Of a DNA stretch of 64,000 bases, positions 1 to 8,099 are shown piece after piece. Every line of letters starts with the position of its first letter. The stretch's first letter is position 1. The translations under genes and the position numbers were made by a program. Where the stretch lies: assembly GCF_000963885.1 (NCBI RefSeq), contig NZ_BALE01000048.1:124001-188000 (forward strand), in the 5' to 3' direction. The notes under the pieces were generated by a model. The model was not told where the DNA came from and did not search any database. It was given only the letters and a program-made list of their open reading frames with translations. This DNA is from Tanticharoenia sakaeratensis NBRC 103193 (lineage in GTDB: Bacteria; Pseudomonadota; Alphaproteobacteria; Acetobacterales; Acetobacteraceae).

Positions 1-635
1 AGCTCCACGGCAATCTGCGCCTGATCGATATCGATCAGGCCGCCCATGAACACGAGCTGTTTCGCAAGCCCCGGAAAGGATGGATCGAGCGTAGTCGCCA
101 GCGCCAGATCCGTCAGAGGCCCGCCCGCCACGATCGTGACCTGATGGGGATAGCGATGCACCGCCTCGATCATGGCGCGTGCAGCGGATTCGGGACGCAT
201 CCGGATCGACGGCGCGCCCTCGACCAGCGTCGGCACAAGACGCGGGTCGTCCGGATGCGCGAAACGCTTCGGCGATGACGGCTGCCAGGCCCCTTTCCAC
301 AGAAGGGTGCCGTATTGTGCCTCCCACGCCGTCATCTCGGATCGCGTTCGCAAAAGCGGGTGATCCGCGCCCGGATAAACCGCAACCGCGCCATGCCCGC
401 TCAGTTCCAGAAAGCGCAGGAGATGGGCCGCGCCCTCGTCGCGCCATGCATCTCCCGTGACCGCACCGATCCCGACGATCGTGACGTCCGGATCGCCGAA
501 TGCGGGATAGAGCGACTGGATGTTCGTCTCGCCCGGCCCCGAAAAATCGTTGTCCAGAAAGACCAATTCCCGCGCATGCGCGGGCATCGCCCACGCCATG
601 CCGAACAGGGCAACACAAACCAGAAATTTTCGCAT
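1..635 (-). CDS. Secreted nucleoside-hydrolase-like protein (3' end cut by window)
   Basis: The visible 211 residues start at an ATG that overlaps the TonB receptor stop (ATGA, 4 bp), so the two genes are translationally coupled. Residues 1-21 form a signal peptide ending AHA, which places the product in the periplasm. The N-terminus LDNDFSG resembles the Ca-binding motif of inosine-uridine nucleoside hydrolases, and GGPLTDLALA and LVFMGG further on match two more conserved blocks of that fold. The family cleaves N-glycosidic bonds of ribonucleosides. One oddity is that the usual DD does not follow LDND at the classical spacing (PG is found there), so the substrate may differ. The family call is good, but activity on nucleosides is inferred. 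Confidence 0.8.
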   Translation of the reverse strand, partial: MRKFLVCVALFGMAWAMPAHARELVFLDNDFSGPGETNIQSLYPAFGDPDVTIVGIGAVTGDAWRDEGAAHLLRFLELSGHGAVAVYPGADHPLLRTRSEMTAWEAQYGTLLWKGAWQPSSPKRFAHPDDPRLVPTLVEGAPSIRMRPESAARAMIEAVHRYPHQVTIVAGGPLTDLALATTLDPSFPGLAKQLVFMGGLIDIDQAQIAVE

Positions 636-2941
636 CAGAAATTATACTTCAGGGAGCCGCCGATGATTCGGGGGTCGTTGATATATCCGGTGTAGTTGTC
701 GAAATCGAGCGCGCCGATCCCCACGACCTTGTTGGTGATGTTGCGGACGAAGACGGAGGCCTGATAATGCCGCTTCGTGTCGTCGAACGTCAGGCTGGCG
801 CCCCCCAGAAGAAGGGCCTTGCCCTGAAACTCAACCGACTTGTAAAGCGTGAAATAATCCGTGCTGCGCCATGACCAGTCTGTCGCGAGGATGAGCCGCT
901 GGGTCTGGTTCAGCGGGATGCGATAGCTGGCGTTCAGGTTCGCAACGAAGCGCGGAGCATAAGGCAGCGGATTGCCGTTGATCTCGGCAAGGCCTGTCTT
1001 GGAATCGACCGGATTGCGCAATGTGCAGCCAATGCCGCAATAGCTGGTTTCCAGACCCGGCGACTGGATCTCCGTGAAATTGTAGCTCATGTTACCGGCG
1101 ATCATCAGATTTTCGATCGGGTACGTTTCGATATTGAACTCGAAGCCACGGCCGATCGCATGCCGCGCATTCAGCAACTGGATCTGGTTGGACGTGCCGC
1201 CGGCGGCGGTCAGCTGCAAATTCTTGGTGTTCCACATGAACGCATCGCCTGAAAGCTGGACGCGCCCATGGGCAAGATTCGCCTTGTAGCCGAGCTCGAA
1301 GGACGTGTTTCGCTCGGCGGCGGCTTCCGAAATGTAGTTCTGGCTCGTCAGGCGGCCCTGGAAGCTGGGCGCCAGGAAGCCGGTTGCGGCCCGGAAATAG
1401 GCGCTCATGTTGGGCGTGATGTGATAATTGACGCTACCGTCCCAGCTGACGTTGTTCGATTCCGTGCTGTTGCCGAGCGAAAGTGGGCCATCCCCGCCGA
1501 AAATCCGGGTCGCTCCGAACCTCTTGAAATCGTATGTGTAGCGAATGCCGCCTGTCACGCTCAGGCTTTTGAGAATATTGTAGGTCAGCGAGTCGAAGAC
1601 GCCGACCGAATTCTCGTTCTGGCGCTGATTGGCAAGCTCGGTGGTCTTCATCGTCGTCGTGGAATAATCCGCGTCATAGTCGTCCAGAAATTCGTTGAAG
1701 TAATAGATTCCGCCCTGATTGAAGAATTTCCCGGTGTTGATGGTGTAGGCCCGGAGCTCTTCCGTCACCTGGCTGATTTTCGGCGCGGCCGTGCCTGTCT
1801 CCACGCTGAACGGCACGGTGCCGGGACTGCCGCCATCGATCGATCCGATCGATCCCAGCGATCCCTCGTCCCATGAACTGATGAACTGCAGACCGACATG
1901 GTCGAAATTCTTGGTGGCCTTGATATGACCGCCTGCGGTGGTGAGGTTCTGCGCGTTATCGCCATTCTGGGACACGTCGTTGATATCGTATCCGGACCGG
2001 ATGTCCGGGCTGCCGTGCTGATACAAATTGGCGCGGAAAAGGGTCGCGGTCCCTTCGAGATGACGCGCATTGATTTCGAACAGGATATTCGCGCTATCGT
2101 CGAAGGTGTAAAGCCCCTGCAGGCGACCGGCTATATCTTCATAACCCTCGAGACCCTTGCGCCAGCGAAACCCGTCATAGGTGTTCTGGACCCAGTTGTC
2201 GCGGCGCTGGTTGATCACCGAGAGCCTGATCGCGAACCGGTGCGGTATGAGCGAAAGATTGACGGCCGCCTGGGTTACGGCCGAATCGAACGTGCCGTAA
2301 CTCTGGCTGAGATATCCCGTATTCTTGTCGGCCGGCGCGTTCGAATGGATCGTGATCACCCCGGCCGGGGTATTGCGGCCGAACAGGGTGCCCTGCGGGC
2401 CGGACAGAACCTCCGTATCGGCAAGATCGAACAGCGGAAACGAGCGCAGGACGGGATTATCCAGAACCACGTCGTCATAATACATCGCGACTGGCTGGGC
2501 GGAGTTCGTGTCATAATTGGGATTGCCGAGGCCGCGTATGTAGATACGGGGGAACGTCCGGCCGAACGAGGATTCGATGTTCAGGCTCGGCGTGCGGGCC
2601 GCCAGTGCGCGGATGTCGTCGCCCGCGACAGTCAGGGCCGATATCTCGGACGATTTGATCGCATAGACCGCCATGGGAACGTCCGTTGCTTTTTCGGAGC
2701 GACGGCGAGCGGTGACGGTCAGAGCTTCCGCAGTCGGGCGCGACGGCGAGACGGCCCGCGGTACGGGTTTCGATCCGGCCGAGCGGCTCCGGGGCTGGCC
2801 AGGGATTTGAGCCTTGCTGGAAACCGGGCCGTGCGCAGGATTATTTTTCATCGGGACGGTCTGGGACCAGGCCGGACAGGCTGCGATGACGGAAACCGTC
2901 AGGCAGAGAACCAGAGAACGGGACGCGATATATCCGGACAT
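635..2941 (-). CDS. TonB-dependent outer-membrane receptor
   Basis: A 768-residue receptor if started at the ATG at 2941. That start gives a clean signal peptide (MSGYIASRSLVLCLTV to PAWSQ), while an in-frame ATG at 2998 would add 19 unlikely residues. A TonB-box-like stretch (ALTVTARRR) precedes the plug domain, which carries RIYIRGLG and the conserved SGPQGTLFGRNTPAG. The rest is a beta-barrel ending in the terminal aromatic residue (LKYNF) expected of outer-membrane proteins. The family imports scarce or large ligands using TonB energy. The ligand cannot be read from sequence, but the coupled nucleoside-hydrolase-like gene and the adjoining LacI regulator suggest a nucleoside or glycoside rather than iron. 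Confidence 0.93.
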   Translation of the reverse strand: MSGYIASRSLVLCLTVSVIAACPAWSQTVPMKNNPAHGPVSSKAQIPGQPRSRSAGSKPVPRAVSPSRPTAEALTVTARRRSEKATDVPMAVYAIKSSEISALTVAGDDIRALAARTPSLNIESSFGRTFPRIYIRGLGNPNYDTNSAQPVAMYYDDVVLDNPVLRSFPLFDLADTEVLSGPQGTLFGRNTPAGVITIHSNAPADKNTGYLSQSYGTFDSAVTQAAVNLSLIPHRFAIRLSVINQRRDNWVQNTYDGFRWRKGLEGYEDIAGRLQGLYTFDDSANILFEINARHLEGTATLFRANLYQHGSPDIRSGYDINDVSQNGDNAQNLTTAGGHIKATKNFDHVGLQFISSWDEGSLGSIGSIDGGSPGTVPFSVETGTAAPKISQVTEELRAYTINTGKFFNQGGIYYFNEFLDDYDADYSTTTMKTTELANQRQNENSVGVFDSLTYNILKSLSVTGGIRYTYDFKRFGATRIFGGDGPLSLGNSTESNNVSWDGSVNYHITPNMSAYFRAATGFLAPSFQGRLTSQNYISEAAAERNTSFELGYKANLAHGRVQLSGDAFMWNTKNLQLTAAGGTSNQIQLLNARHAIGRGFEFNIETYPIENLMIAGNMSYNFTEIQSPGLETSYCGIGCTLRNPVDSKTGLAEINGNPLPYAPRFVANLNASYRIPLNQTQRLILATDWSWRSTDYFTLYKSVEFQGKALLLGGASLTFDDTKRHYQASVFVRNITNKVVGIGALDFDNYTGYINDPRIIGGSLKYNF

Positions 2942-2993
2942 TAGCGGGGAGACCTGCGCAATAAAGCTTGTTGCAAATTTTACCTTCTGATCT

Positions 2994-3005
2994 CGCAACG
3001 TTGCG
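2994..3005. promoter_or_regulatory. Perfect 12-bp palindrome upstream of the TonB receptor
   Basis: CGCAACGTTGCG is fully self-complementary with a central CG, the style of LacI/PurR-family operators. It lies about 55 bp upstream of the preferred receptor start. It is not identical to the operator at 4220-4235: it shares GCAA/TTGC half-sites but with a shorter centre, so the neighbouring LacI protein may or may not bind it. Confidence 0.4.
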
Positions 3006-3063
3006 TTGTCGGACTGTAAAAAGCAAGGCCATTCTTGATTACGAACGCGTGCCTCCGCCTCGC

Positions 3064-4107
3064 TCAGGTCGACTCGCGCAGGACAAGTTCCGTTGGCAGC
3101 GCGATGTGTTGCGGATCCGCGGAACCACGTCCCATGCAGCGTTCGATCAGGAGGCGTGTGCCCATACGCCCGATTTCTGCCGAGGGTTGCCGAAGCGTCG
3201 TCAGGCTCGGCGTCGAGAATTCCCCATAGTCCAGACCATCATATCCGGTAACGGCAACGTCCTGCGGCACGCGCAGGCCCGCTTCCATCACGCCGCGCAT
3301 GAATCCGAGCGCCAATGTGTCGCTGCACGCAAGAACCGCGGTAGGTCGCCCTGCCAGTCCCGTAAATCGTTGCGCTGCACGACGACCGGCTGCCATATCG
3401 AATGGCCCACCCTCGAGCCGGACACACGATCCGGCCAGCCCGCGCGCGGCCAGATGCGCGCGCACGGCGTCGAAGCGAATGACGTCGTGATCGACCCCTT
3501 CCGGGCCGCCCAGAAAACCGAAGCGGCGATGGCCACGGATCAGCAGATGATCGACCAGCATCCGAAATCCCTCGGCCTCCTGCGCGATCACGGACGGGAA
3601 CCCCAGGCGCGTCTGATCGTGGAGGGTCGCGACGACCGGCAGGCCGGAGACGGACAGCAGATCCCCGGGCGCGGGATGATCCTCGACAGGGATCAGCAGA
3701 AGCGCACCATCGACCATGCCGTTGCGCACCAAATGCGCGACATCGGCCAGGCGCACCTCGTCATCCGGCAGGCTCTGCATGAACACGCCGTATCCCTGCG
3801 CCGTTGCCTCGGCGGATACGCCGCGCAGAACTTCCGTCAGCACCTGCGAGATCGCCTGCCCTGCAAGACCGGAGAGCATGACCATCAGCGTTTCCGCACG
3901 GCCGCGACTGAGGCTGCGAGCCGCAAGGTTGGTCGCATATCCCAGTTGGCTCGCTGCGTCCTGGACACGCTGGCGGGTCTCGGCATTGACGCGCCCCGGC
4001 CGGGACAGCGCGCGGCTGACGGTCGAGAGATTGAGCCCCGTCAGTCGCGCGATATCGGCCAGGGTCACGCGTCCGCGCGCGATACTTCCCGTCTCTTCAG
4101 GTCCCAT
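3064..4107 (-). CDS. LacI-family transcriptional regulator
   Basis: A 347-residue regulator with an N-terminal LacI helix-turn-helix (VTLADIARLTGLNLSTVSRA, then a YATN hinge region) followed by a periplasmic-binding-protein-like sensor domain (VTGYDGLDYGEFSTPSLTT near the end). The ATG at 4107 is used. A GTG two codons upstream (4113) lies about 10 nt after a GGAGGGAGG Shine-Dalgarno run and is equally possible, and longer in-frame ATGs exist. It is divergent from the GMC oxidoreductase and co-directional with the TonB receptor and nucleoside-hydrolase-like gene. A perfect LacI-type palindrome lies in the divergent intergenic space, so it probably represses both sides in response to a sugar-like effector. 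Confidence 0.93.
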   Translation of the reverse strand: MGPEETGSIARGRVTLADIARLTGLNLSTVSRALSRPGRVNAETRQRVQDAASQLGYATNLAARSLSRGRAETLMVMLSGLAGQAISQVLTEVLRGVSAEATAQGYGVFMQSLPDDEVRLADVAHLVRNGMVDGALLLIPVEDHPAPGDLLSVSGLPVVATLHDQTRLGFPSVIAQEAEGFRMLVDHLLIRGHRRFGFLGGPEGVDHDVIRFDAVRAHLAARGLAGSCVRLEGGPFDMAAGRRAAQRFTGLAGRPTAVLACSDTLALGFMRGVMEAGLRVPQDVAVTGYDGLDYGEFSTPSLTTLRQPSAEIGRMGTRLLIERCMGRGSADPQHIALPTELVLREST

Positions 4108-4219
4108 TCCCACTGCCGGGTTTCCTCCCTCCTGGCGCGCGGTCATGTTCCATGCCCGGCTTGTTGCGTCAAAACGCCTGCCCGGCCCTTTCACGCGGGA
4201 AGACGATGCGATAGCATAA

Positions 4220-4235
4220 TGGCAAGCGCTTGCCA
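4220..4235. promoter_or_regulatory. LacI-family operator (perfect 16-bp palindrome)
   Basis: TGGCAAGCGCTTGCCA is a perfect inverted repeat with the central GCGC and AAGCGCTT core typical of LacI/GalR operators. It sits between the divergent LacI gene (start near 4107) and the GMC oxidoreductase (GTG at 4251), only 15 bp before the latter start codon. Bound repressor would block GMC transcription or early elongation and could also act on the regulator's own promoter. Confidence 0.8.
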
Positions 4236-4250
4236 CACCTGGAGATAACT

Positions 4251-5912
4251 GTGCCGGATACCCGCCTGTTTGATGCGATCGTTGTCGGTTCCGGTGCCGC
4301 CGGGGGATTTGCAGCCCGCGAGCTGACAGCCCGGGGCCTTTCGGTCCTGATGCTCGAGGCTGGCCCGGACATCGGCAGAAAGGATTTCGAGGGCGCACCG
4401 AAGACGGCGGCGCGCAAGGACATCAATATCTGGGAGCGCGTGCGAGCGACCCTGAAAGGGCAGCCTGTTCAGGCGCGCGCTGCCTTCTTTACACAGAAAT
4501 TCGCGAAGTTCTTCGTGCATGACGGCAAGAACCCCTACACCACGCCGCGGAACGCACCGTTTCTCTGGATCCGGGGGCGCCAGAGCGGCGGGCGACTGCA
4601 CAGCTTCGGCCGCGTTCTGCTTCGCTGGACGGATTATGACTTCAAGCGGCACAGCAGAACGGGCTCTGGCATCGACTGGCCGATCAGCTACGCGGATCTC
4701 GAACCATTCTACCGCCAGATCGAGGAACATCTCGGCCTGTACGGCAATGACGACCACGCGCCGACCCTGCCGGACGGCATCTATGCAGCGCCTGCAAAAC
4801 TGACGGCGGCGGAAGAGGATTTCCGTGATCGCATCCAGGCGCGCCATCCCGACCGCCATGTCGTGTCGTGGCGCTACATTCCGCCGGATCCCACGCGTAT
4901 TCCGCGCCCGCTCCGCGACGCGCTGGCGACGGGCCGCCTGACGGTCCGCCACAACGCGATCGTGCGCCGCATCGCGACCGATCCGCAGACGGGACGCGCC
5001 ACCGGAGCGGTCTTCACGGATCGCCTGACACGAAAAACCTTCATGGCACGTGCGAAGAGCGTGGTCCTGTGCGCGTCGACCATCGAAAGCGTGCGTCTGC
5101 TGCTCAATTCCGCGACGGCGCGGCATCCGAACGGCCTCGGCAACAGTTCAGGCATGCTGGGCCGGTATTTCATGGATCAATGCCCGTCGCTGGCCTTTGG
5201 TGCCTATCCTCCGACACATGGGTGGACGCACGACGATTCAGCGCCCGCCGACCCGTTCTACAATCCGTCAGGTGGTGTCTATATCCCGCGCTTTTCGGAT
5301 CGGGACGGACAATCCCATGTAGGCGGCTTTACATTCCAGGGGGCAATCGGCCGGTCGGAGATTCCCGATGACCAGCCGGCCCGGCTGTCTCTGTTCGGGT
5401 TCGGGGAAATGCAGCCCTACGCCGACAACCGGATCACGCTCGACCGTCATCGGCGCGATGCATGGAACGTGCCCGTCCCGCGCATCCGGTGCGTCCTGCA
5501 TGACAACGAGAAGAAACTTCTGGCCGCGCAGGAAAAGACGCTTGTGGACATGGTGCATGAAGCGGGCGGTGAGATCGAGTTCATCGGATCGCCGGAAGGC
5601 CTGCGGGAAATGGGGCGCGGCGCATTTCCCGACGCGAACTGGCTGACGCGGCTCGTCTTCCGAAAGTGGTTTCGCAAAACCATGTGCATGGGCGCAGCCA
5701 TTCATGAGAGCGGCGGTGCGCGGATGGGTGACGACCCGGCGAATTCCGTTCTTGATCGGTGGAACCGCTGTTGGGACGTGCCGAACCTGTTCGTCACCGA
5801 CGCCAGCGCGTTTCCGACCGGCGGCAGCGTCGGGACGACATTGACCGTCATGGCGCTGACGGTGCGCGCCTGCGGCCATCTGGCCGATCAGCTTGAAGCG
5901 GGGACCCTGTGA
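4251..5912 (+). CDS. GMC-family FAD-dependent sugar oxidoreductase
   Basis: A 553-residue flavoprotein. The GTG at 4251 is preferred because GGAG sits 6 nt upstream, whereas an upstream TTG at 4230 would lie inside the operator. The N-terminus has the FAD dinucleotide-binding motif VVGSGAAGG and LMLEAGP, followed by GGRLHSFGRV. The C-terminal half has HESGGARMG (His485) and the GMC closing block beginning LFVTDASAFP. Relatives such as glucoside 3-dehydrogenases and pyranose oxidases oxidise sugar hydroxyls. The family's closing NPT motif reads VGTTLT here, so the usual second catalytic Asn is Gly528. No signal peptide or gamma subunit gene is visible. It is coupled by TGATG to the next gene. 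Confidence 0.88.
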   Translation: MPDTRLFDAIVVGSGAAGGFAARELTARGLSVLMLEAGPDIGRKDFEGAPKTAARKDINIWERVRATLKGQPVQARAAFFTQKFAKFFVHDGKNPYTTPRNAPFLWIRGRQSGGRLHSFGRVLLRWTDYDFKRHSRTGSGIDWPISYADLEPFYRQIEEHLGLYGNDDHAPTLPDGIYAAPAKLTAAEEDFRDRIQARHPDRHVVSWRYIPPDPTRIPRPLRDALATGRLTVRHNAIVRRIATDPQTGRATGAVFTDRLTRKTFMARAKSVVLCASTIESVRLLLNSATARHPNGLGNSSGMLGRYFMDQCPSLAFGAYPPTHGWTHDDSAPADPFYNPSGGVYIPRFSDRDGQSHVGGFTFQGAIGRSEIPDDQPARLSLFGFGEMQPYADNRITLDRHRRDAWNVPVPRIRCVLHDNEKKLLAAQEKTLVDMVHEAGGEIEFIGSPEGLREMGRGAFPDANWLTRLVFRKWFRKTMCMGAAIHESGGARMGDDPANSVLDRWNRCWDVPNLFVTDASAFPTGGSVGTTLTVMALTVRACGHLADQLEAGTL

Positions 5913-6835
5913 TGAAATTCGCTGTCGATCTGGTCACATTCTATCATCCGGGTTTCTGGGGCGTTGAATCCTACGAGGCGGTCGCGGCGATCGCGGCCGC
6001 CGATCCCCGCGCGTTCTGGACGAAGCTCCTCGATTCCGTGGCAGATGCCGGGGTAACGGGCATCGAGCTGACCTTCCCGCCGTTCGACTGGCGCTCGGCG
6101 GTTGCCGCATTCGGATCCGTGGACGGGGTCGCCGCAGCCCTGTCGGCGCGCGGGCTCGTCGTGGCGAGCGGCTTCGTCGTCGATCTCGACCGCGCGCCGG
6201 ATCTGGCAGGTTCCGCTGCCCAGGCGCACATCGTGGCCGAGACGGAAGCCTATGCGCGCTTCGTGAAGGCGTGCGGCGGCGATGTACTCGTGATCGGCCT
6301 GCCCTGCCGCCAGACGTTCAATGAACAGCCCCCGCGCTTCGTCGATCTGGCGTCCATGGGGCCTCTTGCGGATCTGCTGAATCGGATGGGCGCTGCCACG
6401 GCACGCATCGGTGTGCGCTGCGCATTGCATACGGAGGCGCACAGCGTGTTCTGCGCGCCCCGCGACGTCGACCTGCTGATGCTGCTGACCGATCCGCGCT
6501 ATGTCTTCTTCTGTCCTGACCCGGCGCATATCATTCTGGAAGGCGGCGATCCGCTGGTCGTCGCACGCCGTCATACCGAGCGGATCGTCATCGCGCACTG
6601 GAAGGACGCAACCGGTCCCATGCCGCGCGAGGTCGTGATCGACCATGGCATCTACGACCGCCACAAGCCCTATTTCTGTCCGATGGGCGACGGTCGGGTC
6701 GACTGGCCTGCCTGGGCCACGCTCATGGGTGCCGTGACGGATGCGTGGTCCGTGCTGGAACTGGATGCGGCCGCCGATCCCGTTGCCGCCATTCGTGACG
6801 GGCGGGCGTTCGCGCAATCGATGATTTCTGCGTGA
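5912..6835 (+). CDS. Sugar phosphate isomerase/epimerase-like TIM-barrel protein
   Basis: A 307-residue protein of the xylose-isomerase-like / AP endonuclease 2 TIM-barrel superfamily. The ATG shares its A with the stop of the GMC gene (TGATG), so translation is coupled. Metal-ligand-like positions appear in order along the barrel: TGIELTF, ALHTEAHS, CPDPAHI, VIAHWKD and a late VLELD. Members isomerise or epimerise keto- and aldo-sugars and often sit next to sugar dehydrogenases in keto-glycoside pathways. A role in processing the product of the GMC enzyme is therefore inferred, and the substrate is unknown. Confidence 0.82.
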   Translation: MKFAVDLVTFYHPGFWGVESYEAVAAIAAADPRAFWTKLLDSVADAGVTGIELTFPPFDWRSAVAAFGSVDGVAAALSARGLVVASGFVVDLDRAPDLAGSAAQAHIVAETEAYARFVKACGGDVLVIGLPCRQTFNEQPPRFVDLASMGPLADLLNRMGAATARIGVRCALHTEAHSVFCAPRDVDLLMLLTDPRYVFFCPDPAHIILEGGDPLVVARRHTERIVIAHWKDATGPMPREVVIDHGIYDRHKPYFCPMGDGRVDWPAWATLMGAVTDAWSVLELDAAADPVAAIRDGRAFAQSMISA

Positions 6836-6838
6836 CGC

Positions 6839-7780
6839 TTACGATGTCCGGGCGCGATGACGGCCCGGCCAGTGCAGGAAATACGGTGCGCGGCCGCCAT
6901 GTCCGAAATAGGCGCGACGCGCTTCGTGCAGATGCACCTTGCCGAACACTTCCAGCCGGACCAGTGCCACGATGATCGCGACCCCGCACCAGGGTCCCAC
7001 GACATAGACCCAAAATCCGCCCCAGCTTCCGGCGAACGCCGCAGGTCCGAAGCTGCGGGCCAGATTGGTGCTGTCTCCCGACAACCATGACTCGAACGGG
7101 TTGAGCAGGAAGAACAGCGGTCCCGCGAGCCATGCAGTCAGCGGGCGCAGCCGTTCCTTGGCGCCGCAGAACAGCAGAAGTCCGACCAGGATCGCGGTCG
7201 TGCCGGCTTCTCCCACCGCCGCCCACCAGGTGGGAGACAGCGGATCGGGCGTGGTCGCGGCAAACAGGTCGGCATGGCACCAGGTCCCCCAGATCGGCCA
7301 GATCCAGCCGGCCAGCGCGACCAGTGCCGTGCCTGTCAGGGCGCCTGCGATCTGCACCAGCATATAGAAGACCATGTCGGTTACCGCGAGCCGTCGTCCG
7401 AGCGCGAAGGCGAGGCTGACGGACGGGCTGACATGCGCGCCGCTGACCCGGCCGAATGGAGAGAACGCGGCGATCGTGGAACTGAAGCCGAACAGGAAGC
7501 CCTCGCAGGCCGACAGCAGCGCCGGATAATGCGCCATGAACCGCCCCGCAGGGCTGAGAGGCGAGCCGATGGCCACGTTGCTCGAAATGCCAAGCACCAG
7601 CAGGATCACGGTCGCACAAAACTCGCACACGTAGAGGCGCGGGTGCAGCGGGCGCCCGGCGGATGGCAGACCCAACAGCGGACGGTCGTCGGGATGCGGG
7701 TAATAAGCCCGCAGATCGACCGTGTCCGGGATATCGTTGACGAGGGATGTGATCCCCTGTTCGAGTGTCTTGGGCCGCAT
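6839..7780 (-). CDS. Aquaporin/glycerol-facilitator (MIP) family channel with altered NPA motifs
   Basis: A multi-spanning membrane protein of about 313 residues with the two half-repeats of the MIP fold: SGAHVSPSVSLAFAL in the first half and STNLARSFGPAAFAGSWGGFWVY in spread-out form in the second (quoted motif pieces are SGAHVSPS and TNLARSFGPA). The canonical NPA triplets are replaced by SPS and NLA. An in-frame ATG at 7885 would add 35 poorly conserved residues and has no ribosome site; the ATG at 7780 is preceded by GGGG, and the start remains uncertain. The stop lies 4 bp from the convergent TIM-barrel gene. Substrate (water, glycerol or another small solute) is not predictable. Confidence 0.85.
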   Translation of the reverse strand: MRPKTLEQGITSLVNDIPDTVDLRAYYPHPDDRPLLGLPSAGRPLHPRLYVCEFCATVILLVLGISSNVAIGSPLSPAGRFMAHYPALLSACEGFLFGFSSTIAAFSPFGRVSGAHVSPSVSLAFALGRRLAVTDMVFYMLVQIAGALTGTALVALAGWIWPIWGTWCHADLFAATTPDPLSPTWWAAVGEAGTTAILVGLLLFCGAKERLRPLTAWLAGPLFFLLNPFESWLSGDSTNLARSFGPAAFAGSWGGFWVYVVGPWCGVAIIVALVRLEVFGKVHLHEARRAYFGHGGRAPYFLHWPGRHRARTS

Positions 7781-8002
7781 GGTCCCCATACTGGCGGCAA
7801 CGTCGCCCGGCTGAAAGGCTGGCCCGTGGCATGACGCCCATGCGAGCACGCGATCACCCAAAGGAACTGGCGTCTGCCTGATCATGGCATGGGGTTACAG
7901 CCAGTCGGCATGCGGCCGATACAGTCCATCATCCGGAGCGGGCGCTGTCCCTATGCATGGAAGATCCGGCCATTCCGATCACGCGGAGCCGGATCCGGAC
8001 GG

Positions 8003-8016
8003 ACATGACGTCATGT
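8003..8016. promoter_or_regulatory. Perfect 14-bp palindrome between MIP channel and TetR genes
   Basis: ACATGACGTCATGT is fully self-complementary and lies about 84 bp upstream of the TetR start and on the 5' side of the divergent channel gene. Length and symmetry fit a TetR-family operator. No regulator binding can be shown from sequence alone. Confidence 0.5.
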
Positions 8017-8099
8017 TGTACGACGCAACGTGTCTTGTCGCCCGAGTTGAACGCGGTCCGATATTGTCAACGACTCCGCGACCCATCAAAAATGCTTCC

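Noticed and set aside
1898-2944. Long plus-strand open frame opposite the TonB receptor
   Set aside because: It is antisense to a strongly supported receptor, has no domain-like composition or ribosome site and is typical of high-GC shadow frames.
7796-7807. GGCAACGTCGCC near the MIP channel start as a third LacI operator
   Set aside because: Imperfect symmetry and probable location within or near coding sequence; too weak beside the perfect sites.
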